Positions 48,912-60,704 of a DNA stretch of 60,704 nt are shown one piece after another. Source of the stretch: Lobulomyces angularis (Eukaryota > Chytridiomycota > Chytridiomycetes > Lobulomycetales > Lobulomycetaceae); assembly GCA_027604685.1 (NCBI GenBank), contig JADHYX010000100.1:1-60704 (forward strand). The letters run 5' to 3'. A program made the position numbers and the translations under genes. Below the pieces are notes generated by a model. The model was not told where the DNA came from and made no database searches. It saw only the letters and a program-made list of their open reading frames with translations. Numbering within the stretch: the first letter of the stretch is position 1; each line of letters opens with the position of its first letter.

Positions 48912-51900
48912 TTACTTATCATTTTTTTCCACTTTCTCAGTTTTTTCTTCAACTACTTTTTCTTCCTCTGGAGAAGTAACCATCAATTCTTCAGCAGTGA
49001 TTACGGGAGTTGAGACGGCAGGAGTGGAAGCATTCTCAATGGAACTTGTTGTATTTACATTTGGACCACTGGTAGTAGTTAAATTCTACCAAAAAAAAAA
49101 AAAAAATTAATTTTTTTTAAGAATATATATATTTTTTTATATGTTTTATTTTTTAAGAAAAATTACTTACAGGGTTAGATCCATTATTATTTTTAACTAG
49201 ATTTTGTTGATGCATTTGCTGCAGCTGTTGTAAACTTTGTTGCTGCTGAAGTTGTAGATATCGTTGCTGCAACAAGAAATTTGGGTTCGCTGGATCATTA
49301 ATAATTTGATTATTAAAGTTATTCAATTGATTATTTAGTTGTATTTGTTGTTGCTGATTTGGTGGCATTGGGGGTCTACCAGGTCCTACAGGTCCTTGAT
49401 ACATATGCCCAGATGTATTTCTCAAAACTCCTTGCATTAACTGTTGATTAGGTTGGCTGCCCATAGGATTCTGATTTTGCTGTTGCACTTGCATTTGAAT
49501 CATTCTCATTTGATGGTATTTTAATTGTTCAGTTGTATAATTATTAGGTAACTGTTGTGGCCGCATCTGGTTCTTCAAAAAAGTAATTTTTAAAAAAAGA
49601 TAACTTTAATGCCTTCTCACATTATAGTTTGGCCTAACATTGCCTCCCACTGGTTGCCCGTTTAATCCTGCGGGTTGCTGTGGAGGTCGCAGCATAGGGT
49701 ATTGTTGCAAACCATATGGCATCATCATCTTTAATTTATATGTTAAACAAAAAATTAACTTAAAAAAAAATTTTACTGGTCTGCCGCAATGAAGATACAA
49801 CCTTTGGGTTTCCATTTCTCTAATTTTTGCTTCAGTTTCTCTTAAAAATAAAATTAATAAAAAATGAATCTTACAAAAGTACTACCTTCTTTCTTTTAAT
49901 GCAGTGACTTCTAATGGACCCAGTGTATTTCCACCTAAAATTATTCCCGCATTGGTTTGAGAAGAGAGATGAGTGTCATGTGCAGCTAAACTAAGCTTTT
50001 TGTTGACTAAAAGGCAAAAAATATATTAATACACTCTTTACATAACCATAAGTGTGTACCTGACAATTTAACATTATCTCTTTTTTTGGCAAACTTATGT
50101 ATTATATCAAAATGTGCAAAAAACTTTTCCAATTTTTTTTCTGTTAAATACTTTTTTTTTTTTATTTTTTCTTTCTTGAGTAAATTATTAGAGTTAGTGT
50201 TGGTATTGGTTTGAATATTGGTAACTGAGTTGTTATTTGCATCGTTAGTTGTGTTATTATAATCATTATCTCCATTATAGTTAGTGCCATTTTCCAAATC
50301 CGGCTTGGCATTCTCCTCTTTAACAGTCACTATATCTTTTTTTTCATTTTTTAAATGCATGTACCTATTGTAACACTCAAGTTTGTTTCTCTGGTAAACG
50401 TTTCTTAGCGAAAATTGATTTTTTTTAGTATTAAGGGTTGTGCTAATTAATTTCCAATTGTACTGAAATAATTTACAGTGCTTGATTCTAAAAAATGCTA
50501 GGTTGAGAAATTGATTTTTGAATTTAGTCTTACAAATATTCATCTTCCTCAATAGTCCATTCAGGAGTTTCCTTTTTAAGAGGTGCAGTTTCAGGTTGTT
50601 CAGTATTTTCTTCTTTCATAATGTCCATCTTATCCTCAATGGCTTCTTCATTTTCAGTGGGTGGAGGCGTTGGTGGTCTAATTTCTAGTTCTTTTGAATT
50701 ATCAGGACTAACAAAAGGAGCTAATTTGAAAATAAATTCAGAATTGAAAAAAATTTTTTTTGGAAATATTTGCTGTAAAACGTACATAATATCACTTTGT
50801 GATCAAATTTTTCATCACCATTCAACACTAAAATTTCAGAGTCATCTTCAAGCGATAGTTCATCTAGTGGAACAACGCTAAAGTTATTTCCATCCTTTAT
50901 ATTTTTTAACCATGGCGAAAAAGATTGGATTCTTCCAAAGTCATCCCAGCGATTACTTAAGTTACTAAAAGTTTTTTCCATCATTAAACTGGACACTTCA
51001 ACAACTCTTTTATTTTTATTAAAGATATCTTGATACATTTCTTCTTCGTCCGAATCTCTATCTAATCTTCTTTTCTTGAAAGGTCTATAAACCTTAGACT
51101 CCGAGTCTGAATCCTTGTTATGATCGTTAGCAGAATAGTCAAAAAAGTATGTATTGCTAAACGGGTTAGCAAAAATATATTTAGGGTCAATGGAAATAGC
51201 GATATCGCTACAGCTATATACATCCTCCATATTGATATTAGTTTCCTCTTCAATTTGACAATTAACTTTAATGTACTCTTTGTCATCAGAAGTCAAAAAA
51301 TTTGGAGGTTTTACTTTAACACAGTGAATGGACTTATCACTTGCATTATGATATTCCATCACTGATCTGGATATGTTATAAGCGGCAGCAATCTTCCACT
51401 TTCTTTCTTGTTTAAAATCCTCACTCAGCCATTTCTGTTGACATAAAAAAAAACAAAAAATTAACAAAAGGAAGTTACAATATTACCATTTCATCTAAAA
51501 GAAAATCTTGATGCGCTTTTGGTCTTTCTGGCGCAACGTGAGCTAAAATTTGCCTAAAACTCCACAATCCTATAGATTTCATGTGCTCTACTCTGTGGTG
51601 AAGCTTTACATACTTGTATTCTTCTCGTGCAAGCTGCATGAGGAAAAAAAAAAGTAAATAAAAAAAATTTTGATTTCTTTGTATTTCACAAAATTCTTTT
51701 GACCATACTTGCCAATCTCTAGTTAAAACAACCTTTTTACTGTTTTGCAAAATATTTGAAACTGAGTTCTGGTTTAAATTCATGTGAAATGCGTTAAGTT
51801 GGTATCCATTTATATCAAGTTTACTCTCCTTAGGTCCTGGAACAACTTCAATAACATTATTTTTGTTGTTGAGCAAATTTTTCTTTTTCAAGTACAAATC

Positions 51901-52287
51901 TGACTTTTTTTTTAGTAAGTTGTTCTGATTAAATACATTTTCTTGATTTAATTTCTTATTTGAAAAATTTGTCAAGGTGTTCTGTTTTTTGATGATTTTA
52001 ATTAAAAAAGAGTTAAAAAAAAAAAAAAAAGAATATACCATGTTAAAAAAATAAGGAGATGACTTTTGATGTTTGAAATTTATTAAATTGATATTATTAG
52101 TAATACCCTTCGGTTCAGATGTTTTGACATTGTTTTTTTTGATATAATTTTGAATAAAATCGTCTAATTCAAGAAAATCATGTTGCGAAAGTTGAAATAA
52201 GCTTTTCAATTCTGTATATCGTCTTAATTCAATTTTTTTTAGTTGCTGACTTTTTTTTAATAGCAACTCATTCCTTTTTGATTCCAT
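48912..52287 (-). CDS. EAF1: Vid21/Eaf1-type NuA4 scaffold: HSA and SANT/Myb domains
   Basis: Scaffold of the NuA4 histone acetyltransferase complex. The ATG at 52287 (MESKRNELLLKKSQQLKKIE) starts a helical, Lys/Asn-rich N-terminus. The HSA domain spans an intron: RPKAHQDFLLDEM (51485-51530), then KWLSEDFKQERKWKIAAAY (about 51380-51435). An acidic middle region follows (SLEDDSEILVLNGDE). The SANT/Myb domain, also split, has EWTIEEDEYL (about 50530-50560), FQYNWKLISTTLN and CYNRYMHLKNEKK (about 50340-50470). The C-terminal third is Gln/Asn/Pro-rich (49160-49800) and the last exon is Glu-rich, ending VEKNDK with TAA at 48912-48914. Order and composition match Vid21/p400-type proteins without the ATPase. 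Some exon borders around 49800-50030 are uncertain. Confidence 0.82.
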
Positions 52288-54327
52288 TGAAAATGAAAAG
52301 CGAAAGAAAAAAAAAATCGTAGTAATCATTAAACGTTGTATAAATTATATAATCATCTAGGATTCGGTATATTGTAACCAATGATATAAATATGATGAAC
52401 TTTAAATTAAATATCGCTGGTTGTCATACAATTTCAAACTAACGCTTAACTTTGGAATTACTAAGTTTTTAAGTCGAATCAATGATGATTTAGATAAAAA
52501 AATACTATTTTACAACTGTTATGTAAAAAAAATTTTGCATTTAAGTTCAACGCGCATACTAATAAACTTCAGTATGTAACAAATTCAATTATTTCAGTAA
52601 AACATTACAATAGACTACATAGTCTTTTTTTACCTTTTACCCATAGTTTAAGGTAATAATTTAAATAAAGTATGCAGCCCAGATGAAAACTGAAACGTGA
52701 CAACTAATTAATGAAAGAAAAGTATTTATGGCATTTACAATTATGTAAAAGGAACTCACCTGCCGATTTCTTGTCCGCTATGTTAATTGTGATCCAATAA
52801 ATATTGCATTTCATTTAAAAGCAATGTTAAAAGGTAATGGTTGAATTAAATGAAGAAAAATTTGGACCAATTAAAATCTTTGTGTGTTTTAATATTCTTT
52901 AATCTGTCAGTATAATATTTTATTAGCTAGTGTTAAACTCTTGTTTAAACTATAAATTAATGTTATAAAAAACACAATTAAATTATGCTTTGAATACTTT
53001 TAGTGGTGGTCAGCTTAATCAATGCATAATTAGTTACCAATACACATGTAAAACATTTTTTAAATTGTCAACGCTCATTTAAATAAAAAAATCCTTACAT
53101 AGAAATTTCAAGCTGAATCTGCACTATGGACAAGTGTAATAATCTTTTTTAATTTTTTTTTATCTCTTGAAATGAGGTGTTTTAGAAATTACGTTAAAGC
53201 GAAAAAAAAATTTACTGTCATAAAGGTTGCGAGATGAAACTTTAAAGCCCAATCTAGACTATAGTTATGAAGAAATTTCTTTTCTGGTTCCATAAAAATG
53301 TTCCTAATTCTTATGTTGTTTGACAAAATTTAGTTCCAATTTTTCAAGGAATTCCAAATTTTCAGACTTAAACTTTGGGTCGTTTTCAAAGATGACCGGA
53401 GGAATTGAAACCTATATTTTATCACTAATGGACCAAGTTAGTGGTTTTATGGAAAATCAATTAGGAATTTTATTTAGAGTTGATTTTGTTTTTGCCTCCA
53501 AAAACTTACAGAAATGACTACAGAGGATGACTACAAAGGATAACTACATTTTTAAACAAAGAATTACAAAGGAATTAGCATTTGTAAGTCTTAAATTAAT
53601 TTTTAATTCATTTATTTTATTTTTTTATTCCTTTTTTGTTTTTTCTCTCTTTCCTTTTTTTTTTGTAATTTTTATAATTTTGTGTAACAACTTAACATAT
53701 GGTGAAAAAAAACGCATAGTTAAAAACAGATAAAAAAAACTCTTCGGAAATTTATCACCTCAGTGCAAACTTGGTCTGCTAAATTCTGGAAGATTTCTTG
53801 TTTTAATAAAACTCAATTCTTGTTACAAATATTTGAGTCATTGTTACTTTCAAATAACAACGAACAAAGCTCTTTTATGAAGAAGATTTTTTCCAGTTAC
53901 CCAATTATTTTTTTGGGTATCAACATATGAAATCTATTTCCAATAGTTGATCTTATTAAGTATATGATATGGAAACACAAATGGCATTTAAATCACTTTT
54001 GTTCTGCTCAATATTATACAGCTGTGTGTAACATTAGGTTCTTCTCTTTAAAAAAATATTACTGTAAGACTATTAGCTATCCATCCCATCCAACTTACCC
54101 AAGTACATTCCAATTCGTATTTTTAATTCTACTTCCGTTTTTACTATTTTTTATTTCAATACTTCAACGTTCACTTTATGCGAATAAGCATCATTATATT
54201 ATTTTGTCAATCAAAAGTTTATAAAATTTCCACTTGTTTCTACTACAAATTTTAATGACACTCAGATTTTTTAATTCTTCATTTTATTTTATTGTAATTT
54301 TTTTTTAATTTTTTTTTTTTATGACAG
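52288..54327. other. 2-kb intergenic region
   Basis: Lies between the divergent Vid21 and RPS10 genes. An open frame at 53320-53517 (GGIETYILSLMDQVSGFMEN in its centre) is followed by a degenerate direct repeat of tacagaaatgactacagagg and tgactacaaaggataactac (53507-53545). These may be remains of something transposed, but I cannot name it. The rest is AT-rich with no gene or RNA visible. Confidence 0.45.
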
Positions 54328-54996
54328 ATGTTAATTCCGAAAGAAAACAGAAAAAAAATTTATGAGTAATTTTTTTAAAAAAAAAAATAGTTTTTAAAAT
54401 TACTAATTTTTAAACAATTTAAGATATCTTTTTCAAGAAGGTGTTTTAGTTGCAAAAAAAGATTATAATGCTTCAAAACATCAAGATATAGATGTTCCAA
54501 ATTTACAAGTAATAAAAGCCCTACAATCTCTGAATTCAAGGAGTTTGGTAAAGACCAATTTTTCTTGGCAATACTACTACTATTACCTCACAAACGATGG
54601 GATTGAATATTTGAGAACCTTCTTAGCTCTACCAGCCGAAATTGTTCCTAGAACCTTCATTAAAACACAAAAATCTGTTGGACGACCTGGTAGATCAGGT
54701 AAATTTTTAACTTTTCAGTAAAAACTATAAGACACAATTTAATTTAATTTTTTTTGCTTACCTTTAAATGTCATGCGCAATTAATTCTGTATTCTTTTAT
54801 ATAGATGGTGATAGACCACAAAGACAACAGAGAGATGGAGGTGATCGTGATTATCGCAGAAGAGATGCTGGCGAAAAGAAAGAAGGGGCTGCTGGTGATT
54901 TTAAACCTGAATTTGTGAGTCGAATTTTTTAAAATAAAAATTTAAAATTTTTTACAGCGTGGGGGCCTTGGCCGTGGAGGTGCTCAACGTGATTAA
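54328..54996 (+). CDS. RPS10: 40S ribosomal protein S10 (eS10)
   Basis: Small-subunit ribosomal protein. Exon 1 ([13 protein letters not shown], 54328-54367) joins exon 2 starting at about 54423 ([20 protein letters not shown]). That exon continues with [20 protein letters not shown], the conserved [20 protein letters not shown], and [19 protein letters not shown] with GRPGR. A third exon from about 54806 encodes an Arg/Asp-rich tail ([19 protein letters not shown]). A short last exon adds [12 protein letters not shown] with TAA at 54994-54996. Length and order are normal for the family. The Gly/Arg tail fits the RG-rich end seen in eS10. Confidence 0.95.
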
Positions 54997-56570
54997 ATTG
55001 TAATTAATAATATTTTAGTTTTTAAAAAAAATGAAATTACTATAATAAAGATAAAATAATTTTAGCCAATTTTAAATAAATATCACTAGAACAATTATAA
55101 TTTTATTTTAAATTAAAATAAAAATTTCGCAACAGGGTTAAAAAAATAAAAATTTTGTAGTATTGTTAACCATATATTAGTTTGATAGATTCTGATATAT
55201 GTTCAACCAAAAAAACTACATTTAAAAGCAATACAACTAACAATGAGAATATCATTGTAGATATGCTTAATTCAGTTGCCACAACGACGTAATTGATAGA
55301 ACAACATGTGGAAACGATTATTACCGCCTCAAAAACAGCTGTAACGAAACAGGAAAGTCTTCTCCTAAAGATATATTAGGTTTAATAAATAAAAAAAATA
55401 GCTTTACCATTTTAAATCATTTCTCTTTTTATCCTTGTCTGAGGCTTTACCATCAACTGCAACGACGGATAATCCAACCTTAAATAAAAAAAAATTTTTA
55501 AATAAAAATAAAAAAAGTCTTTTTTTTCTTTACTGCAAAAATTCCACAACAACCTTCTTCAGCTCCAACCAAATAATCAAAACTCTTTTTATTGCAAGAA
55601 AACAAAACTGTTTTTAAAAAAAAAAACGTTAAGATAAATACTGTATTGTTTTATATGCAAAATATTAGATCTCACCAACATAGATGCTTATAAGGGTATG
55701 GTAAGAAACAATGACAATGGCTAAAAAAATTTTCAAGGTAAAAAATATCTGGCATTTGTTGTAACAAAAACTTACCCATCATTGATATCGCGTTAATACT
55801 ACCTTGCAAACTGTAAAGGGAAAAGTTAAACTTCCCGAGAAATAAGACATCAATACAACTAATCTGTAAAAAAACATGAGTGCAACGATTATACTTAAAG
55901 TATTGAATCATTCCTAAATCTAAATAAAAAGATGCGATCGCTAAACTGTGACAGTATACTATCTATTATAACTTACGCAAAAAAGGGAAAAAGTTCACCA
56001 ATGAAAAGGTGAAATAGGTTAGGCCACTATAAGAAAACATTAGTGGAAAGAGAGTTGATAAGTATTACCGATGCAGCAGTTGAAAAGAGACCATTTAAAG
56101 AGGTAACGCTCAGAAAAAAGATGAAATCAAAAAGTACAAAGGAATGATCATATTTGAGAACAAATATTCTGTGGACAGTGGAATCAAATAATAAAGCGGC
56201 TCAGCAATTGCTCTGTGAAATTAAGTGTAAGATTTAAGAAGCTGATATTTGAAGAAAATGCTGTTATTGCTGTTAAATTTTCTACCAGAAGTTTATAAAA
56301 TTATTTCCCGTCAGTCCTTACTTTTATTCAAAAAATTGACCAAAAGCACCAATGTTTCAGTAAAGCATTTTTAAATTGCTTTTTAAGATATTAGTAATCT
56401 CAGCAAATATCTTACTAGAAATTCTCGTTGTTCCAATAAATCCTACTTAAAATTCATTAATTTTTCATTTAATGGATTTGGTTAAAAAGTTTATTTTTTT
56501 TTTTTTTTGCAGCCTCACATTAAAGTATCATTTCCATTACATACAAGTTCAATTATTCAACAACTTTTTA
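54997..56570. other. 1.6-kb intergenic region
   Basis: No gene is supported. A short stretch at 55320-55480 has more balanced composition and keeps a frame with SPKDILGLINKKNS, which may be an old coding remnant. A 79-codon minus-strand frame at 55672-55911 is Phe/Leu/Cys-rich without a domain. Confidence 0.4.
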
Positions 56571-57878
56571 ATGTTATTTTCTTTATCTTCTGGTAAAAAA
56601 CTATTAATTTCAGTTTTTTGTAACGTTTAATTTACTCTTAGATGAAGAGGAGGATTATTTGGATTTAGATTTAATTTGCGATAGTGACAGTGAATTAGAA
56701 GAAGAATGGTTTCATTTGCTTTTTTTTGGAATTTTTAACTAACTTGTATATAAAGGTTTACGTCACCTGTAAGTAACAAGATTTTAAAAAGTGAGAAGAG
56801 ATTATCTTTGACGCAGTTTAACTCACTTGTGAAAAAAAGTTTATTGATAGAGAGAGAAGCTAAACTGATTTTGAAAGATGATGTTACTGAAAAAACTAAA
56901 AAGAATGAAGGCGATCTCACCAAAAATACTCAGTTTGAAAGGGATATCGTTTCAAAAAATTATCTAAATAATGATTTCAGCTTGTCTTTTGGTAGACATA
57001 GAAAAAGTGATTTAAGAAGTAGCTTGTCCTCTAATGCAACTTTCCGTAATGATGTTATTAATAAAGATGTTGAAAAATATAATTTGAGGTACATTAAAGA
57101 GTTATTTTACATTTTTTTATTAACCACTTCTCATTTATCCCTTTTCAGTATAGCTACCAAGTCAAAAAAAACAGATATTCCGGAGCTGGTTTCACCAACA
57201 AGTTCCATGTTTTCAAGTGCCTCCACTGATCTCTCAGTCTCAACCAAATGTTCCTCCAACACCAGCGTTAGTCAATCTCGTTCAGGAATCTTAAAAAGCG
57301 TTCCACAGTATTCTATGCACACTACAGCGAGCTTTAGAGTTACACCTACTATTAAATTAAGGCAGCCCTCTCCAAGTAGATTGCCAGAACCAAAATCGAT
57401 AAATGTAGAAACACCTAGTAGCCGGCGAAGTTTTTCACCTACTCCATTCAATTCGAGGATTCCCTCACCTTCACCACAAGAACCTTTTTCAAAAAAAGAA
57501 ATGTCTTTTACGAAAGCAGGCACATCATTCCCAATTGAGTCGAGAAGTTTCAAGGCAGGCAGCTTAAAACGTGCATCAATGCTTCCTGTGCAGCGTGTGA
57601 TTTCACCAATCCCTACATTAACCAGTGGCAGAGAATATTCTTCGTCACGTTCGAAATCACCGTCAGCGACGACAATTAGTTCTTCATCATTCTCACTTGG
57701 TAAAAAAAACAATTTCTCTTCGACAGAATATAATGCCAAGATTTCTTCCTCAGTTTCGAGCATTCCGCGACCCTCCTCTCCTTCCTTGATACCTATTCTA
57801 TCGGCTTCCAGAAAGCCTAAACCTCGACCACACTCTTATATACCAGTATTTTCATATTTATCCAAAAAGCCAACATAA
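56571..57878 (+). CDS. Ser/Pro-rich basic protein, possible microtubule plus-end (SxIP-like) protein
   Basis: Three or four exons. The first is short (MLFSLSS, 56571-56592) and joins an acidic exon at 56641 (DEEEDYLDLDLICDSDSELE). The next starts near 56756 (FTSPVSNKILKSEKRLSLTQ), and after an intron at about 57089-57149 comes a long Ser/Pro/Arg exon ending at 57878. The frame matches at every join. The long exon has no folded domain but repeats short S-R/S-I/L-P motifs in a basic, Ser/Pro context: SRLPEP, SRIPSPSP, SSIPRPSSP. Such SxIP motifs bind EB1-type end-binding proteins, so a microtubule role is a reasonable guess. Otherwise unrecognised. Confidence 0.6.
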
Positions 57879-58120
57879 TTTTTTTTTCAATCACACTACA
57901 TACAAAATTCTTGTTTAGCATTAGGAAAATTTTAGCATCGAATTTTTAACTTTCAGACCTCATTAAATAAATTAAAAGTACGCATGAATTTTTTTAATTC
58001 CTAGTAACCCATTTTTTTTTCATTTTATACGACATTCTAAAAAAATGCAAAACTTTGCCAAGTTTTGGAAAAACCTTTTTTACGAAAAAATTTATTGTAT
58101 TTTCAACTAGATTAATAACA

Positions 58121-60028
58121 ATGGCTTCTGCATTACCTAAAGATATGAGGGTAAATATAAAATAATAATAATAAAAAAAAGATCTTATTGTAAACAGGAA
58201 GAGCTTCGTAAAGCTGGAAGAATTATTGAAGATTTTATAAAGCCAACAAAGAAAGCTGGAAATAATCCTGATCAATTAATACCGTAATTGAAGTTACTCT
58301 TTAATTAATAGTATTTATAATTTTTTTTTTTAAACTTGCAGTCCAGATATTATCAAAAATGCAAAAGGAATTGCAATTTTATCTGTAATCAAAGCTGGAT
58401 TTATCTGGTAAAATTTAATCTATTTAATATGCTAATTAAAGATTCTACTTTAGGTCTGGAAGAGCCGGTTCTGGTTTAATTGTTGCTAGATTGGAGGGAG
58501 GAGGTACTTTTTGGCATAATTTTTAAGTTTTTTTTTATTTATATAATTTAGGTTGGAGCGCACCCTCTGGAATTGGAACTGCAGGAATGGGGTTTGGTGG
58601 CCAAATTGGTGCTGAACTAGTAAGTTTCACCTCATTTTCGGAATCTTATTAGAATTATCATTTTAGACAAATTTTGTTATTGTTTTAAACACAGCTGATG
58701 CAGTCAAAGGTATGCTGATTAATTGATCTAACAGTATTTGTAAAAAATATCCTTTTTTTATATAGCATTTTCGCATGGTGGAAATGTTACACTAGTATAA
58801 CTATTTTATTTTTCTTTGCATTTAATAAAATCAAAGGGAGGTAATTTAAGTGTAGCTGCGGGACCGATTGGGAGATCAGCGGAAGCTTCTGGATCAGTCA
58901 GAAACTTCGCTGCTGTATTTTCTTACTCGTAAATGTTATAGTTTTTTTTGTTACTTAATATAAATAGAAAATCTCAAGGATTATTTGCAGGAATATCAAT
59001 AGAAGGTTCTGCTATTTTTGAAAGGAAAGACGCTAATGAGCTATTTTATAAAAAAAAAATTTCAGCCAAGGAAATATTAAAAATGACAGGTGATCAAATT
59101 CCTGAAGCTAGGTCCTTATATGAAGCTTTAAATGAAAGATCAGAATTAAGCGACTCTTACTCCAGCAGCTCCCTGGAAAGAAATAATAGGATTGATGATA
59201 ATTACAGAAGTGATTCTGATAGGGATTATAGAAGGAATGAATCGGATAGGGATTATAGAAGGAATGAATCAGATAGGGATTATAGAAGGAGTGATTCTGA
59301 CAGAGACTATAGAAGAAGTGATTATGAGAGCGATAGGAATTTTGGAAGAAGCGAAGCCAACAGAAATAGGGTTTCAAGCTACTCGCAGGATGAGCATAGT
59401 CAAAAGTCTTCTTATATTCGTCCTACGGATGACAGAAAAAATGATGACAGAAGTCGAAATAATTCCTATAGTAGACTTAATGAAGAAAAATATACAACCT
59501 CAGAGCGTGATAGTTACCACAGTGAAAACTCTTATTCAAAACCGAAACCACCAGCACCCCCTGCTAAAAGGTATACAATTATTAATGATAGTTTTTAATG
59601 TATTTGTTGAATACAGCTGGAAAAGCGAAGCTTCAACTCAGCAGAATCAAGTCCGCGATAATAATCCTTTTACTGATAGATTAAAAAATTTTGAGACTTC
59701 ACAACCTAGTTTTCCAAAAGCCGCACCACCACCACCACCAAAAAGAAATAACAATACGTAAGAATAGGTGTAATTTATTTTAGTAATTTTCTTATTTGTT
59801 TAAGCGGTGTGGCACTATATGATTTTGCAGGACAGCAGCATGGAGATTTACCTTTCAATAAAGGAGATATCATAGTTATTTTAAAATCCAGTGATTCCCA
59901 AGACGATTGGTGGACTGGTAGTTGTAAAGGAAGAGAGGGAATTGTAAGATGCATAGTATTTCCTTATTTTTAACTTTTTTTTAATTTTCCAATATTAGTT
60001 TCCTGCGAACTATATACAAAAGAATTAA
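58121..60028 (+). CDS. YSC84: YSC84/LSB3 (SH3YL1) homologue: SYLF domain plus C-terminal SH3
   Basis: Actin- and phosphoinositide-binding protein of endocytic patches. The first exon is MASALPKDMR (58121-58150). Following exons give the SYLF domain: ELRKAGRIIEDFIKPTKKAG, PDIIKNAKGIAILSVIKAGF, GRAGSGLIVARLEGGG, WSAPSGIGTAGMGFGGQIGA, NFVIVLNTADAVKAFS, LGGNLSVAAGPIGRSAEASG and KSQGLFAGISIEGSAIFERK. A low-complexity linker with a 9-residue Arg/Asp/Tyr/Ser repeat follows, then Pro-rich segments (KPKPPAPPAKR, AAPPPPPKRN). The SH3 domain starts GVALYDFAGQQHGDLPFNKG (about 59806) and has DDWWTGSCKGREG and FPANYIQKN, with TAA at 60026-60028. ALYDF, WW and PxNY ligand-pocket residues are present. About ten introns. 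Confidence 0.95.
59209..59316 (+). repeat. 27-bp in-frame tandem repeat in the YSC84 linker
   Basis: Four units begin at 59209, 59236, 59263 and 59290; a degenerate fifth follows. Each encodes nine residues of the type (N/S)(E/D)SDRDYRR. Units two and three differ by one base (atcggat versus atcagat), so the last duplication is recent. The period keeps frame. Confidence 0.9.
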
Positions 60029-60488
60029 TTGAGTTCCGAAGTTTTTTATTGTTTATTTCATATCTTTTAGTATTTTAATATTATAATTAATAGATTTAGT
60101 GTTAACCTTGTAATTAAAAAAAATTTTTTACTCCAAAATTTAATGTTGAACGAAATTACAACTTTAATTTCTTCACTTCTAGCTTCATCTTGCTGTGTGA
60201 TCCAGGTCATTTTGAATCATTTAACCTATTCATGTGCTGGGTGAAACAAATTAAATTAAAATTTTTTAATGCAAATTTTAGGTTTTCAATTTTAACGCCA
60301 TACCGAAACATTTTCGTTACTATAACTATTTTATTATTATCAGCAAATGTAATTAAGTCTGGTTTAAATTTAAGAAATATAACCAATATCTCAACCTCAG
60401 TACTTTTAATAAACTCTCCCAAACTTCTATCATACTATAATCAAGAATTATTCAAGAAAACAGTGATGCGTGAGTCCCTAAATACAAA
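60029..60488. other. Intergenic region upstream of the HMA gene
   Basis: 460 bp between two rightward genes. A frame runs open from about 60190 but has a different phase from the downstream gene and lacks recognisable content. It should hold the promoter of the HMA gene. Confidence 0.4.
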
Positions 60489-60704
60489 ATGCAGAGTTTT
60501 CCATGTCACCAAAAGAAATATGAATATTCAATTACAGGTTTAAAGTGTGAGGGATGTTCTGAAAGGCTAAAGAGTGCTCTGCAAAGTTTACGGGTTACTT
60601 ATTGTTTTTTCTAGATTACTAAATTTACAATTTACTTAAGTAATATTGAAATTTTTTTCGTATAGGAGGTAAAAATGGTAGAAGTTTTATTCAATGGTAT
60701 AGAT
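60489..60704 (+). CDS. HMA (heavy-metal-associated) domain protein, N-terminus; runs off the window
   Basis: The ATG at 60489 gives MQSFPCHQKKYEYSITGLKC, then EGCSERLKSALQSLR up to a donor at 60594 (GTTACT). A 72-bp intron ends at 60665, and the next exon begins EVKMVEVLFNGID. GLKCEGCSERL matches the metal-binding GMxCxxC loop of Atx1-like domains, with both cysteines present and the following helix in place. It may be a copper chaperone for superoxide dismutase, an Atx1-like chaperone or the first domain of a P1B copper ATPase; the rest lies outside the window. An ATG-proximal extension of only about 15 residues argues against a long targeting peptide. Confidence 0.75.

Noticed and set aside
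53320..53517. 65-codon + frame in the 2-kb intergenic region
   Set aside because: No family, no partner exons and surrounding decay; possibly part of an old transposed piece, not supportable as a gene.
53964..54224. 86-codon + frame with a hydrophobic stretch
   Set aside because: T-rich sequence gives hydrophobic codons by chance; no coding signal and no neighbours.
55672..55911. 79-codon minus frame rich in Phe, Cys and His
   Set aside because: No domain and no consistent extension through splice sites.
57272..57763. 163-codon minus-strand frame
   Set aside because: Antisense shadow of the Ser/Pro-rich gene, whose splice phases and composition are coherent on the + strand.
60190..60543. 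117-codon frame as the N-terminus of the HMA protein
   Set aside because: It is in a different phase from the CxxC exon; the ATG at 60489 reads straight into the domain without needing a splice.

Overview
The window is nuclear DNA of a eukaryote: very AT-rich, with GT-AG introns of roughly 45-90 bp splitting almost every housekeeping gene. The gene set (FYVE-type Fab1, septin, Vid21/Eaf1-type HSA-SANT protein, SYLF-SH3 protein, EF-hand MscS channel, type II NADH dehydrogenase) is fungal in character. A clear epsilon-tubulin gene, which goes with centrioles and flagella, points to an early-diverging zoosporic fungus or a near relative (chytrid, blastoclad, rozellid or aphelid grade). A Ste20-group kinase with a C-terminal CNH domain fits a lineage outside Dikarya. 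The organism cannot be named from sequence alone.

Layout: 0-12 kb holds the end of an unknown coiled-coil gene, a bacterial-type (mitochondrial) prolyl-tRNA synthetase, a 44-codon small ORF, an NDE/NDI-type dehydrogenase, an EF-hand MscS channel and epsilon-tubulin. 12-31 kb holds FAB1 (PtdIns3P 5-kinase), a MAP4K-like kinase, a P5B ATPase and a secreted M43 metalloprotease. 41.7-60.7 kb holds SAC1, 14-3-3, a septin, Vid21/Eaf1, RPS10, a Ser/Pro-rich protein, a YSC84/SH3YL1 homologue and the start of an HMA-domain protein. FAB1, SAC1 and the SYLF protein all act on phosphoinositide membranes, but nothing shows that they form a cluster.

The unusual part is 31.3-41.1 kb. It is even richer in AT, lacks recognisable introns and is full of frameshifted genes. 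An island of about 7.5 kb carries a broken Fic-domain gene, a broken dUTPase, two diverged members of a family resembling PD-(D/E)XK proteins, a three-copy array of an unknown small family and a few orphan ORFs. Four copies of one 60-95 bp repeat mark it, the outermost pair inverted. On either side, on the same strand and in the right order, lie the N-terminal half (through RuvC-I) and the C-terminal half (late RuvC and zinc ribbon) of a Fanzor (eukaryotic TnpB-like) protein. The simplest reading is that an intronless, virus-like or mobile segment landed in a Fanzor gene and everything then decayed. Two independent Fanzor relics remain possible.

Splice sites were assigned by eye from GT-AG borders, reading frame and remembered family motifs. 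Gene ends are firmer than internal exon borders.
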